Positions 1 to 8,009 of a stretch of 64,000 bases of DNA are shown here, piece after piece. Positions within the stretch are counted from its first letter, which is position 1. The number at the start of each line of letters is the position of its first letter. The notes beneath the pieces are model-generated. The model made no database searches and was not told the origin of the DNA. It was given only the letters and a program-made list of their open reading frames with translations. This DNA comes from Paracoccaceae bacterium (lineage in GTDB: Bacteria; Pseudomonadota; Alphaproteobacteria; Rhodobacterales; Rhodobacteraceae). The position numbers and the translations under genes were made by a program. Location of the stretch: positions 1 to 64,000 of the forward strand of contig PAPN01000014.1 of assembly GCA_002708925.1 (NCBI GenBank). The letters run 5' to 3'.

Positions 1-75
1 TTTCGTCGCGGGCAAAAAACGCGTCCCCAGGCCGGCAACAGGAAAAATCGCCTTCGTAACCTTACGTGTCATCAT
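1..75 (-). CDS. galU: UTP--glucose-1-phosphate uridylyltransferase, N-terminal fragment
   Basis: Only the first 25 codons are inside the window; the gene runs off the left edge. Read leftward from an ATG at 75, the peptide is MMTRKVTKAIFPVAGLGTRF followed by LPATK, which is the family's N-terminal nucleotide-binding signature (FPVAGxGTRFLPATK). The enzyme makes UDP-glucose from UTP and glucose-1-phosphate in the cytoplasm and feeds exopolysaccharide and glycolipid synthesis. An AGGA ribosome site lies four bases before the first ATG and seven before the second, so either Met may be used. The glycosyltransferase upstream on the same strand fits a polysaccharide context. Identification rests on this short but very characteristic stretch. 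Confidence 0.88.
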   Translation of the reverse strand, partial: MMTRKVTKAIFPVAGLGTRFLPATK

Positions 76-211
76 CAAGTCCTTTGGAATTCCTCATGAT
101 CCAGAAAAACGGAAACTATCCCCGAGATATGGCGCGGTTTTGGGCAAAAGCCGATCAAACAGGCGTCTCTTTATGCGAATTGGCGGCGTGATCCGCTTTT
201 TCGATGAAAAC

Positions 212-1444
212 TTAGGCGATCTCTCGCCATTTCCTGACCCGGTTTCGTTCCTGCCGCAGCCGGGATTTCCGGCTGATCAGGCGGAACAAGGCCGTGCCCC
301 GGTTGCTTCTTCCGAATTGTCCTCCTGTTTGTAACCAATACCCATCTGGCAGAAATTTAACAGTATGGAAAACCGCCGTTTTCGTCAGACTATAGGCCGA
401 AACAGTATGCCCCTGGGCGGCCAGATCACGCGCCTGTTGCATCATCTTGCGCCGCCCCAACCGACCCGAGCAAAGCGTGATCGCCTTACCCGTCGCCAGG
501 CTGGGAAACCGCAGAAAATCATCGGGGCGGCGGGCAATATGCGTTGGTGGCACCTGAAGGGCGACAGCCCCCTCGGTCAGTCCGGTTTGCAAGGATTTCA
601 GCGCGGCTCGGGCGGCGCCGGGCTCTAGCAGGCCTGCGGTCATCTGGCGCAGAACGCGTTTGCGCTGCTCGGTTTCCAGATCGGTGCGAAACCTGCCCCG
701 GTCTTGATGTAAGGCGTGTTTGCGCCAGAACAGAGCCGAACTGCGCCCGATATCCGACAAATCCAGAACCGCCCGGTCCTGACGACGGCGCGCGCTGGGG
801 GCATAGGCATGGTGCACAATGGCGGACGGCACAATCGCCGTCGCAATCCCCAGTTGCGCCAGACGCATGTTCAGATCGGTTTCATCCATGTAGAAGCGAA
901 AATTTTCGTCAAACCCGCCCAGTTTCTTCAGCACCCAGCGCCGCACGGCCATATTGGTGCCTTCGGTTTTCACGGCCCGCCCCGCCGAGGGGTGCAGGAC
1001 AGTTGTCACGCTCTCATCTACATTCAGAGCGCTGGCTTGCCCGCCGGTATTCAGCGCGCGGGCCTTCCATTGCCAGGAAATCCCGTTCCGCCCGATGACA
1101 AATCCTCCGGCAGCGCCCACTTTGGAATCCGAAAATGCCTCGGCCAGATGGGTCAGCCAGGTGGGTTCGGGCACGGCATCATCGTCAATAAAGGCCACGA
1201 TTTCCCCGGCCGAAGCCGAAATCCCCAAATTCCGTGCACCCGAGATATTCGCCACCTCATACGGGATCAGCTTCAGGTGCCGGGCAAACGGCAAAGCGCG
1301 AGCCGCAGACAGCCCGGCGGCATCCGCGACGACGATAACCTCATGATTACGGTAATACAGCCGCGCCAGGCCGGTCAGACACAGGGACAGGCTGGCTGGC
1401 CTGCCCCGGCTGACCACAACAACACTGATGGGCGGCTGATCCAT
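212..1444 (-). CDS. Family 2 glycosyltransferase
   Basis: A 410-residue GT-A fold glycosyltransferase. Residues 6-40 form the N-terminal nucleotide-binding strand (ISVVVVSRGRP...EVIVVAD), and the acidic metal-binding motif DDD is at 87-89 in FIDDDAVPEP. A conserved NMAVRR-GGFDENF block follows near 165-180, typical of GT2 enzymes, which transfer a sugar from an NDP-sugar. The C-terminal 170 residues are basic and are not assigned to a domain. There is no signal peptide or clear membrane helix, so it is probably cytoplasmic. Start: ATG with an excellent GAGGAGG site. It lies 27-30 bases after cysQ on the same strand and upstream of galU, so it may act in surface-polysaccharide synthesis; the acceptor is unknown. 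Confidence 0.85.
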   Translation of the reverse strand: MDQPPISVVVVSRGRPASLSLCLTGLARLYYRNHEVIVVADAAGLSAARALPFARHLKLIPYEVANISGARNLGISASAGEIVAFIDDDAVPEPTWLTHLAEAFSDSKVGAAGGFVIGRNGISWQWKARALNTGGQASALNVDESVTTVLHPSAGRAVKTEGTNMAVRRWVLKKLGGFDENFRFYMDETDLNMRLAQLGIATAIVPSAIVHHAYAPSARRRQDRAVLDLSDIGRSSALFWRKHALHQDRGRFRTDLETEQRKRVLRQMTAGLLEPGAARAALKSLQTGLTEGAVALQVPPTHIARRPDDFLRFPSLATGKAITLCSGRLGRRKMMQQARDLAAQGHTVSAYSLTKTAVFHTVKFLPDGYWLQTGGQFGRSNRGTALFRLISRKSRLRQERNRVRKWREIA

Positions 1445-1474
1445 GGTCCTCCTCGGCCAGGCCGGGTGATCCGC

Positions 1475-2272
1475 CTAGGCCTGCTTTAGCGCGACACTCG
1501 GAGAATAGGCGATGAAGAACGGGTTGGCATAGTCCTCTTTGCCGTAAACCAGCGGGCTGTGATCGTCGAAACGCACAACCTTGCCACCTGCGCCATGCAG
1601 AACGGCGTGGCCCGCGGCGGTGTCCCACTCCATCGTGCGGCCAACGCGGGGGTAGATGTCGGCCTCGCCCGTGGCCACCAGGCAGAATTTCAGCGACGAG
1701 CCCGCGCTTTTGGAATCCGCCACCGCGTATTTGTTGATGTAATCGTCCGTCGCCTGATCGCGGTGCGATTTCGAGGCCACGACCAGCAGCGCCGTATTAT
1801 CCGCGTCCGAGACCTGAATCGCAGTGGTTGCCCCCATCGCGTCCTTGGCGAAATCGCCTGTTTCCTCAACCGAGGAGCCATCGGCCAGCGTCAGGAACAT
1901 CCGATCCTTTGCCGGGGCATAAACGACGCCGCGGGTCGGCACGCCGTTTTCCACATAGGCGATATTGACGGTGAAATCGCCGCGGCGGTGGACGAATTCC
2001 TTGGTCCCGTCCAGCGGGTCAACGATCAGAAAGGTTTCGGCTTTGGCGCTGTGGCTGTCGGCTTGTTCCTCGGTGATCAGGGTTACATCGGGGAATTCAG
2101 CGCGCAAGCCGGCTGAGATCAGAGCATCCGCCGCTTCGTCTGCTTCGGTCACGGGGCTTTCGTCGGATTTGGTTTTCACCTCGAAATCATCCGAGTTGTA
2201 AATCTCCATGATCTTGTCGCCTGCTTCCAAAGCCAGACGGCGCATCACGGTGGTCAGTTTTTCGTAATCCAA
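1475..2272 (-). CDS. cysQ: 3'(2'),5'-bisphosphate nucleotidase CysQ
   Basis: An inositol-monophosphatase-family enzyme that hydrolyses 3'-phosphoadenosine 5'-phosphate to AMP, recycling the by-product of sulfate activation and sulfotransferases. Visible metal-site motifs are the EE pair in LITEEQ, DPLDGT about 20 residues later, and WDTAAGHAV near the C-terminus. Start choice is uncertain. No ATG precedes residue 10; a TTG at 2272 gives MDYEKLTTVMRRL, which resembles the usual N-terminus and has a GGGG upstream, while a TTG at 2293 would add seven residues. Probably co-transcribed with the downstream glycosyltransferase. Its presence beside polysaccharide genes is common in Rhodobacterales (recalled, not checked). 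Confidence 0.9.
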   Translation of the reverse strand: MDYEKLTTVMRRLALEAGDKIMEIYNSDDFEVKTKSDESPVTEADEAADALISAGLRAEFPDVTLITEEQADSHSAKAETFLIVDPLDGTKEFVHRRGDFTVNIAYVENGVPTRGVVYAPAKDRMFLTLADGSSVEETGDFAKDAMGATTAIQVSDADNTALLVVASKSHRDQATDDYINKYAVADSKSAGSSLKFCLVATGEADIYPRVGRTMEWDTAAGHAVLHGAGGKVVRFDDHSPLVYGKEDYANPFFIAYSPSVALKQA

Positions 2273-2408
2273 AGCACTTGCCCCAGTTTTCAACCCACAA
2301 GAAACGGGTTTTGTTGATTATTAACGTCATCCCCCTTATGATATTCTGCTAACGGAACGGCAAGAATTCCATGCGAAAAAACCTTTGAAACGGCAGATCG
2401 GCGCGGAA

Positions 2409-3230
2409 ATGTTCCACCAGACCAAGCGAACGTCCAATTTGGGATCGGCATTAACGATTGCCGAACTGATTTATCATTCCATCGCGCGCTCGATCCGGAA
2501 AACCCACGGCAATGCGTTCATGTCGCTGTTCATGAACATGCTGCAAGTGATCATTTTCGTGATGGCCTTTTATGTCATGTTCTCGGTTCTGGGGCTGCGG
2601 TCTGCGGCGATCCGGGGGGATTTCCTACTGTATCTGATGTCTGGGGTTTTCCTTTATATGACCCAGATTAAGACCATCGGTGCCGTTGTCGGATCCGAGG
2701 GGCCGACCTCGCCGATGATGCTGCACGCGCCGATGAACACAATTATCGCCATCGCCGCCGGCGCGCTAAGCGCGCTTTACATTCAGGTGCTGTCTCTGGC
2801 GGTCATTCTGTTTGTCTACTATGTAGGCTTTCAGCACTTCACCATCGAACAGCCGGTCGAGGCGTTTGGCATGTTGCTTTTGGCCTGGTTTTCGGGGCTG
2901 GGCATCGGGATGGTGCTGCTGGCCGCGAAACCCTGGTTTCCGACGCCAGTGCGGATTTTCACCATGGTGTATCAGCGGGCGAATATGATCGCCTCGGGGA
3001 AGATGTTCGTGGCCAACTCGCTGCCCTCGTTCATGTTGGCCATGTTCGATTGGAACCCCTTGTTTCACTGCATTGATCAGTCGCGCGGGTTCGTGTTCAT
3101 CAATTATGTGCCGCGCAATACCTCGGCGACATATCCGTTTTATTTCGGGCTGGTGTTCCTGATGATCGGCCTGATGGGTGAGTTTTATACCCGCCGGCAT
3201 TCCTCGGTCAGTTGGGGCGCGCGGCGTTAA
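2409..3230 (+). CDS. ABC-2 type exporter permease (KpsM-like)
   Basis: An integral membrane protein of about 273 residues with six hydrophobic segments, starting around residues 40-65 (MLQVIIFVMAFYVMFSVLGL), and few charges between them. This is the layout of ABC-2 polysaccharide-export permeases such as KpsM, which move capsule or O-antigen chains across the inner membrane with a separate ATPase. No ATPase gene is visible in the window. The start is placed at ATG 2409, giving MFHQTKRTSNLGSAL; a TTG at 2385 would add eight residues, and a 5-codon ATG reading frame (2371) ends just after it begins. It is divergent from cysQ, and the 136-base gap should hold promoters for both. It overlaps alkB convergently by four bases (shared TTAA stop). 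Confidence 0.8.
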   Translation: MFHQTKRTSNLGSALTIAELIYHSIARSIRKTHGNAFMSLFMNMLQVIIFVMAFYVMFSVLGLRSAAIRGDFLLYLMSGVFLYMTQIKTIGAVVGSEGPTSPMMLHAPMNTIIAIAAGALSALYIQVLSLAVILFVYYVGFQHFTIEQPVEAFGMLLLAWFSGLGIGMVLLAAKPWFPTPVRIFTMVYQRANMIASGKMFVANSLPSFMLAMFDWNPLFHCIDQSRGFVFINYVPRNTSATYPFYFGLVFLMIGLMGEFYTRRHSSVSWGARR

Positions 3231-3829
3231 TCGACCACACGGCACGTCAGGTTTATGCGGCCGCCTTTGGGCAACAACCGGGACGAGCCGAACCGGATTC
3301 GATCCACCCCGTGATAGGTCAGCCGCGCGGCGCCGCCCATGACCACCACATCCCCTGAGTTCAGCCAGATACTCTCGGTCTTACCGCCGCGCGTCTCGTT
3401 ACCGATCCGAAACAGCCCCTCGTCCCCCAGGGAAACAGACAGAACCGGCCAGGTGAAATCCGCCTCGTCCCTGTCCTGATGCATCCCCATACGCGCGCCT
3501 TCGCCATAGAAATTGATCAGGCAGCAATCCGGATCGCGCTCAGCGCTGACCAGCGCCCGCCAGATTTGCAAAATCGCCTCGGGGATCGGCGGCCATGGCC
3601 CGCCCTGCGGGTGACGCGGCCTGTAACAATAGCCCCGGCGATCCGCATACCAGCCGTAGCGCCCGGCCGAGGTCATCCGGACGCTCATCGGCTTTCCATA
3701 AGGTGTCAGCGGCGAAAACAGGGGCGCGGCCAGGATCACCTGCCGCAAATCCTGCACCAGCGATTCCTGCGCCGCGCCCTCCAGATACCCCTGCAAAATC
3801 CGAAATCCCCGGATGTCGATCTCTGCCAT
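3227..3829 (-). CDS. alkB: AlkB-type Fe(II)/2-oxoglutarate-dependent DNA repair dioxygenase
   Basis: Oxidatively removes methyl groups from 1-methyladenine and 3-methylcytosine in DNA or RNA. The family signature is clear: N-F-Y-G-E-G then the iron ligands HxD in MHQDRDE, a distal His in LTYHGVDRI, and the two Arg of the 2-oxoglutarate site in GGRINLTCRVV at the C-terminus. Its 200 residues match the family. The start is placed at ATG 3829 because an AAGG site lies eight bases upstream; GTG 3838 and ATG 3835 sit on top of that site. The stop shares TTAA with the convergent permease gene. No Ada-like regulator is nearby. Confidence 0.93.
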   Translation of the reverse strand: MAEIDIRGFRILQGYLEGAAQESLVQDLRQVILAAPLFSPLTPYGKPMSVRMTSAGRYGWYADRRGYCYRPRHPQGGPWPPIPEAILQIWRALVSAERDPDCCLINFYGEGARMGMHQDRDEADFTWPVLSVSLGDEGLFRIGNETRGGKTESIWLNSGDVVVMGGAARLTYHGVDRIRFGSSRLLPKGGRINLTCRVVD

Positions 3830-3906
3830 TTTCATCACCTTTTACCCGAAATTCATACCCTGACGCCATTTTCACGCGGAATCGTAAAATCCGCCGCGTC
3901 GCAATG

Positions 3907-3936
3907 CTTGCAGGGTGCTTTCGCCCTCCTTATATA
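3907..3936 (+). promoter_or_regulatory. dnaK promoter, RpoH-type (overlapping a sigma-70-like match)
   Basis: TTG at 3908-3910, 18 bases, then CTTATAT at 3929-3935 fits the Rhodobacter RpoH consensus TTG-N17/18-CYTATNT (consensus from memory). The same DNA also reads as a vegetative promoter: TTGCAG, 17 bases, TATATA. The site is about 115 bases before the dnaK start codon, leaving a long untranslated leader. Dual recognition by RpoD and RpoH would explain basal plus heat-induced expression (inference). Confidence 0.6.
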
Positions 3937-4049
3937 CGCCCAGAAGCGCGGTGAACCCAATCCGGAACGCCGCAAAACAGGATCGGGGCAGGATGCCGTA
4001 ACGGGTCCACGTCTCGTGTCATCGCCTTGAATATGAAGGGATCGAAAAC

Positions 4050-5966
4050 ATGGCTAAAGTCATTGGTATTGACCTTGGTACCACCAACAGCTGCGTCGCA
4101 ATCATGGACGGCTCGCAGCCCAAAGTTATCGAAAATTCCGAGGGTGCGCGTACCACCCCCTCGATCGTTGCGTTCACGGATGACGAACGTCTGGTCGGCC
4201 AGGCCGCCAAACGCCAGGCCGTCACCAACGCAACCAACACCGTTTTCGGTGTGAAACGCCTGATCGGCCGCCGTGCAGATGACGCGGATCTGGCCAAGGA
4301 CAAGAAGAACATGCCGTTCAACGTCATCGACGGCGGCAACGGCGACGCCTGGGTCGAGGCGCAGGGTGAAAAATACTCGCCCAGCCAGATTTCGGCGTTC
4401 ATCCTGGGCAAAATGAAGGAAACGGCAGAATCCTACCTGGGTGAAGACGTCACTCAGGCCGTGATCACCGTGCCCGCCTATTTCAACGATGCGCAGCGTC
4501 AGGCCACCAAAGACGCCGGTAAAATCGCCGGTCTGGAGGTGCTGCGGATCATCAACGAACCGACCGCCGCGGCTCTGGCCTACGGTCTGGACAAAGAAGA
4601 CACCCACACCATCGCGGTCTATGACCTGGGCGGCGGTACCTTCGACGTGACCATTCTGGAAATCGACGACGGCCTGTTCGAGGTGAAATCCACCAACGGT
4701 GACACCTTCCTGGGTGGTGAAGACTTTGACATGCGCATCGTCACCTACCTGGCGAACGAGTTCAAAAAAGAGCACGGCGTTGACCTGACCGCCGATAAGA
4801 TGGCTCTGCAACGCCTGAAAGAAGCCGCTGAGAAAGCCAAGATCGAGCTGTCCTCCAGCCAACAGACCGAGATCAACCAGCCGTTCATCGCGATGGATCC
4901 GAAATCCGGCGCGCCGCTGCACATGGTCCTGAAACTGACCCGTGCCAAGCTGGAATCGCTGGTGAGCGACCTGATCAAGGCCTCGATCAAGCCCTGCCAG
5001 GCTGCTCTGAAGGACGCGGGCCTGACCACCAGCGACATCGACGAGGTGGTTCTGGTCGGCGGTATGACCCGGATGCCCCGCGTCATTGAAGAAGTGACCA
5101 AGTTCTTCGGCAAAGAGCCCCACAAAGGCGTGAACCCCGACGAAGTGGTTGCCATGGGTGCCGCCATTCAGGCCGGTGTTCTGCAAGGTGACGTGAAAGA
5201 CGTGGTTCTGCTGGACGTGACCCCGCTGTCGCTGGGGATCGAAACGCTGGGCGGTGTGTTCACCCGCCTGATCGACCGCAACACCACCATCCCGACGAAG
5301 AAATCGCAGATCTTCTCGACCGCCGAGGACAACCAGTCGGCCGTGACCCTGCGCGTCTTCCAGGGGGAGCGCGAGATGGCCTCGGACAACAAACTGCTGG
5401 GTCAGTTCAATCTTGAGGACATCCCGCCCGCACCGCGTGGTATGCCCCAGATCGAAGTGACCTTTGACATTGACGCCAACGGCATCGTGTCCGTGGCCGC
5501 CAAGGACAAAGGCACCGGCAAAGAGCAGTCGATCACCATCCAGGCCTCGGGCGGTCTGTCCGACGAGGACATCGAAGCCATGGTTCAGGACGCCGAGGCC
5601 AACGCCGAAGCGGACAAAGAGCGCAAGGAACTGGTCGAAGCCCGCAACCAGGCCGAAAGCCTGATCCACTCGACCGAGAAGTCGATGGAAGAGCATTCGG
5701 ACAAGGTGGACCCGACCACGATCGAAGCGATCGAACTGGCCATCGCCGCGCTGAAGGACGACCTGGAAAAAGAAGACGCCACCGCCGAGAAGATCAAGTC
5801 GGGCGTCCAGAACGTGACCGAAGCGGCCATGAAACTGGGCGAGGCGATCTACAAAGCCAGCCAGGACGAACCCGTTGACGAACCTGCCGCAGCCGATGCT
5901 CCGGGTGGGGACGACGATATCGTCGATGCTGACTTCGAAGACCTGGGCGACGACAAGCGTTCGTAA
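4050..5966 (+). CDS. dnaK: Chaperone protein DnaK (Hsp70)
   Basis: A full-length Hsp70 of 638 residues. The ATPase domain begins with [13 protein letters not shown] and carries the phosphate-2 loop [11 protein letters not shown] near 195. The substrate-binding domain follows the [14 protein letters not shown] linker, and a charged helical lid leads to an acidic tail ending [13 protein letters not shown]. It folds and protects cytosolic proteins with DnaJ (next gene) and GrpE (49.5 kb). The start follows a GAAGGGA site. It is first in a dnaK-dnaJ operon behind an RpoH-type promoter; the hairpin after its stop probably makes DnaK more abundant than DnaJ. Confidence 0.99.
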   Translation: MAKVIGIDLGTTNSCVAIMDGSQPKVIENSEGARTTPSIVAFTDDERLVGQAAKRQAVTNATNTVFGVKRLIGRRADDADLAKDKKNMPFNVIDGGNGDAWVEAQGEKYSPSQISAFILGKMKETAESYLGEDVTQAVITVPAYFNDAQRQATKDAGKIAGLEVLRIINEPTAAALAYGLDKEDTHTIAVYDLGGGTFDVTILEIDDGLFEVKSTNGDTFLGGEDFDMRIVTYLANEFKKEHGVDLTADKMALQRLKEAAEKAKIELSSSQQTEINQPFIAMDPKSGAPLHMVLKLTRAKLESLVSDLIKASIKPCQAALKDAGLTTSDIDEVVLVGGMTRMPRVIEEVTKFFGKEPHKGVNPDEVVAMGAAIQAGVLQGDVKDVVLLDVTPLSLGIETLGGVFTRLIDRNTTIPTKKSQIFSTAEDNQSAVTLRVFQGEREMASDNKLLGQFNLEDIPPAPRGMPQIEVTFDIDANGIVSVAAKDKGTGKEQSITIQASGGLSDEDIEAMVQDAEANAEADKERKELVEARNQAESLIHSTEKSMEEHSDKVDPTTIEAIELAIAALKDDLEKEDATAEKIKSGVQNVTEAAMKLGEAIYKASQDEPVDEPAAADAPGGDDDIVDADFEDLGDDKRS

Positions 5967-5986
5967 GAATCCGTCGGAACCATATG

Positions 5987-6015
5987 GGGCCGGTCCTGAC
6001 CGGGCCGGCCCTTTT
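5987..6015 (+). terminator. dnaK-dnaJ intercistronic hairpin with T-run
   Basis: GGGCCGG at 5987-5993 pairs with CCGGCCC at 6005-6011, followed at once by TTTTC. It looks like a rho-independent terminator but sits between dnaK and dnaJ with no new promoter visible in the remaining 23 bases, so it more likely acts as an attenuator or mRNA-stabilising hairpin. Confidence 0.6.
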
Positions 6016-6038
6016 CGTTCCTGAAAGGGGAATACCCA

Positions 6039-7190
6039 ATGTCAAAACGTGATTACTACGATGTGCTTGGCGCGTCCAAGGGTGCCTCTGCTGACGAAAT
6101 CAAAAAGGCCTATCGCAAGAAGGCCAAAGAGCTGCACCCCGACCGCAATGCCGACAACCCGGATGCCGAGGCTCAGTTCAAGGAAGTCAACGAGGCCTAT
6201 GACTGCCTGAAGGATGCCGACAAAAAGGCAGCCTATGATCGCTATGGCCACGCCGCCTTTGAGGGCGGAATGGGCGGCGGTCATCCCGGAGGCGGCTTTG
6301 GTGGCGGCAATCAGGGCGATTTCGCCAGCGCGTTCTCGGATGTGTTCGACGATCTGTTCGGTGATTTCATGGGGCAGCGCGGCGGCGGTGGCCGTCAGCG
6401 GGCAACCCGTGGCGCTGACCTGCGGTATAACATGCGCATCACCCTGGAAGAGGCCTTTGCCGGCGCGCAGAAAACCATCAATGTGCCAGGCTCGACGGCC
6501 TGTGACGCCTGCGATGGCACCGGCGCCGAGGGCGGCGGTGAACCCACCACCTGCCCCACCTGTTCGGGCATGGGCAAGGTGCGCGCGCAGCAGGGGTTCT
6601 TTACGGTGGAACGCACCTGTCCGACGTGCTCGGGCATGGGGCAGATCATCAAGAACCCGTGCAAATCCTGCAACGGCCAGGGCCGCATTCATACCGAACG
6701 CTCGCTCAGCGTGAACATCCCGGCGGGCGTGGAAACCGGCACCCGCATTCGCCTGTCCGGCGAGGGTGAAGCCGGGATGCGCGGCGGCCCTCAGGGGGAT
6801 CTCTATATCTTTATCGAGGTCGCCAAACACGAGCTGTTCGAACGCGAGGACATGAACCTGTTCTGCCGCGTGCCCGTCAGCATGACCGCCGCCGCCCTGG
6901 GCGGTGACATCGAAGTGCCGACGATTGACGGCGGCCGTTCGCGCGTGAAAATCCCCTCGGGCAGCCAATCGGGCCGCCAGATGCGCCTGCGTGGCAAGGG
7001 TATGCCCGCCCTGCGCGGCGCTGGCAGCGGGGATATGTTCATCGAATTGGCGGTTGAAACGCCCGTGAACCTGAATTCAAAGCAGAAGGAATTGCTGCGC
7101 GAATTTGAGGCGCTGAGCGACGATAACAACCCTGAAAGCTCGTCCTTCCTGTCGAAAGCCAAGAGCTTTTTTGAACGGATGAAGGGCTGA
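6039..7190 (+). CDS. dnaJ: Chaperone protein DnaJ (Hsp40)
   Basis: A type I J-protein of 383 residues: J-domain with HPD at 33-35, a Gly-rich segment (about 76-110, many GGGFGGG-like repeats), a zinc domain with four CxxCxGxG modules ([16 protein letters not shown] twice, CKSCNGQG), then the C-terminal substrate-binding domain. It delivers unfolded clients to DnaK and stimulates its ATPase. The GGGGAATACCC leader gives a good ribosome site before ATG 6039. It is second gene of the heat-shock operon; radC begins 51 bases later. Confidence 0.98.
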   Translation: MSKRDYYDVLGASKGASADEIKKAYRKKAKELHPDRNADNPDAEAQFKEVNEAYDCLKDADKKAAYDRYGHAAFEGGMGGGHPGGGFGGGNQGDFASAFSDVFDDLFGDFMGQRGGGGRQRATRGADLRYNMRITLEEAFAGAQKTINVPGSTACDACDGTGAEGGGEPTTCPTCSGMGKVRAQQGFFTVERTCPTCSGMGQIIKNPCKSCNGQGRIHTERSLSVNIPAGVETGTRIRLSGEGEAGMRGGPQGDLYIFIEVAKHELFEREDMNLFCRVPVSMTAAALGGDIEVPTIDGGRSRVKIPSGSQSGRQMRLRGKGMPALRGAGSGDMFIELAVETPVNLNSKQKELLREFEALSDDNNPESSSFLSKAKSFFERMKG

Positions 7191-7203
7191 TTTCAGGCCT
7201 TTG

Positions 7204-7218
7204 TTAACCAAACCGTAA
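7204..7218 (+). promoter_or_regulatory. CtrA-like box upstream of radC (one mismatch)
   Basis: TTAA-CCAAACC-GTAA matches the CtrA consensus TTAA-N7-TTAA at seven of eight half-site positions and sits 23 bases before the radC start, in the short dnaJ-radC gap. Such AT motifs are not common in this GC-rich DNA. Functional binding is inference. Confidence 0.35.
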
Positions 7219-7241
7219 GCGAATCGGCGGAGCCTTGGCAC

Positions 7242-8009
7242 ATGTCACGGCTCCGCTCTTCTTTTCAGGAAATGCCCTCGCTGTTTTCCTTCGATCCCGC
7301 CCCGGATGAGGCGGCGGTCAATCCCAGCGTCAAACAGCCGTCCTATATTCGGGATCACCGCAAACGCCTGCGCGAACGGTTTCTGGAGGGGGGCGCAGGG
7401 GCATTGCCGGATTATGAACTGCTGGAACTGGTTCTGTTCCGCGCCATCCCCCGCCGCGATGTCAAACCGCTTGCGCGCAGCCTGCTGGACATATTTGGCG
7501 ATTTCAACGGCGTGGTCTCGGCCCCCCGCGCGCGCCTGGCCGAGGTGCCGGGCATCGGTGAGGCCGTCATCTGCGAACTGAAGATCATCGAGGCCGCCGC
7601 CCACCGTCTGGCCCGCGCACGGGTGCTGCGCAAACAGGTGATCTCTAGCTGGGATGCGCTGCTGGATTACTGTCACACCTCGATGGCCCATCGTGAGACC
7701 GAGCAATTCCGTATCCTGTTCCTGGACCGCAAAAACATCCTGATCGCGGACGAAGAGCAGGCCCGTGGCACCATTGATCACGTCCCCGTCTACCCGCGCG
7801 AGGTGATCAAACGCGCGCTGGAACTGAACGCCGCCGCGCTGATCCTGGTGCATAACCATCCCTCGGGCGATCCGACGCCTTCGGAATCGGACATCACCGT
7901 TACCAATCAGATCCACGATGCCTGTCAGACCATGAACATTGTGCTACACGATCACCTGATCATCGGGCGTTCGGCCGAACTGAGTTTTCGTTCGGAGGGG
8001 TTATTGTGA
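7242..8009 (+). CDS. radC: RadC family JAMM/MPN protein
   Basis: A 255-residue protein with an N-terminal helix-hairpin-helix region (VPGIGEAVICELK around 105-117) and a C-terminal MPN/JAMM domain whose metal motif HxHx(10)D is intact: HNHPSGDPTPSESD at 204-217. The family was once linked to recombination, but its biochemical role is not settled; in several naturally competent bacteria it is induced with DNA-uptake genes. ATG 7242 is preceded by GGCGGAG at a slightly long distance. The 3' end overlaps the convergent PstS-OmpA gene by nine bases. Confidence 0.93.
   Translation: MSRLRSSFQEMPSLFSFDPAPDEAAVNPSVKQPSYIRDHRKRLRERFLEGGAGALPDYELLELVLFRAIPRRDVKPLARSLLDIFGDFNGVVSAPRARLAEVPGIGEAVICELKIIEAAAHRLARARVLRKQVISSWDALLDYCHTSMAHRETEQFRILFLDRKNILIADEEQARGTIDHVPVYPREVIKRALELNAAALILVHNHPSGDPTPSESDITVTNQIHDACQTMNIVLHDHLIIGRSAELSFRSEGLL

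Noticed and set aside
3930-5696. 588-codon frame antisense to dnaK
   Set aside because: Mirrors dnaK codons; it starts inside a conserved gene and has no plausible start signal.
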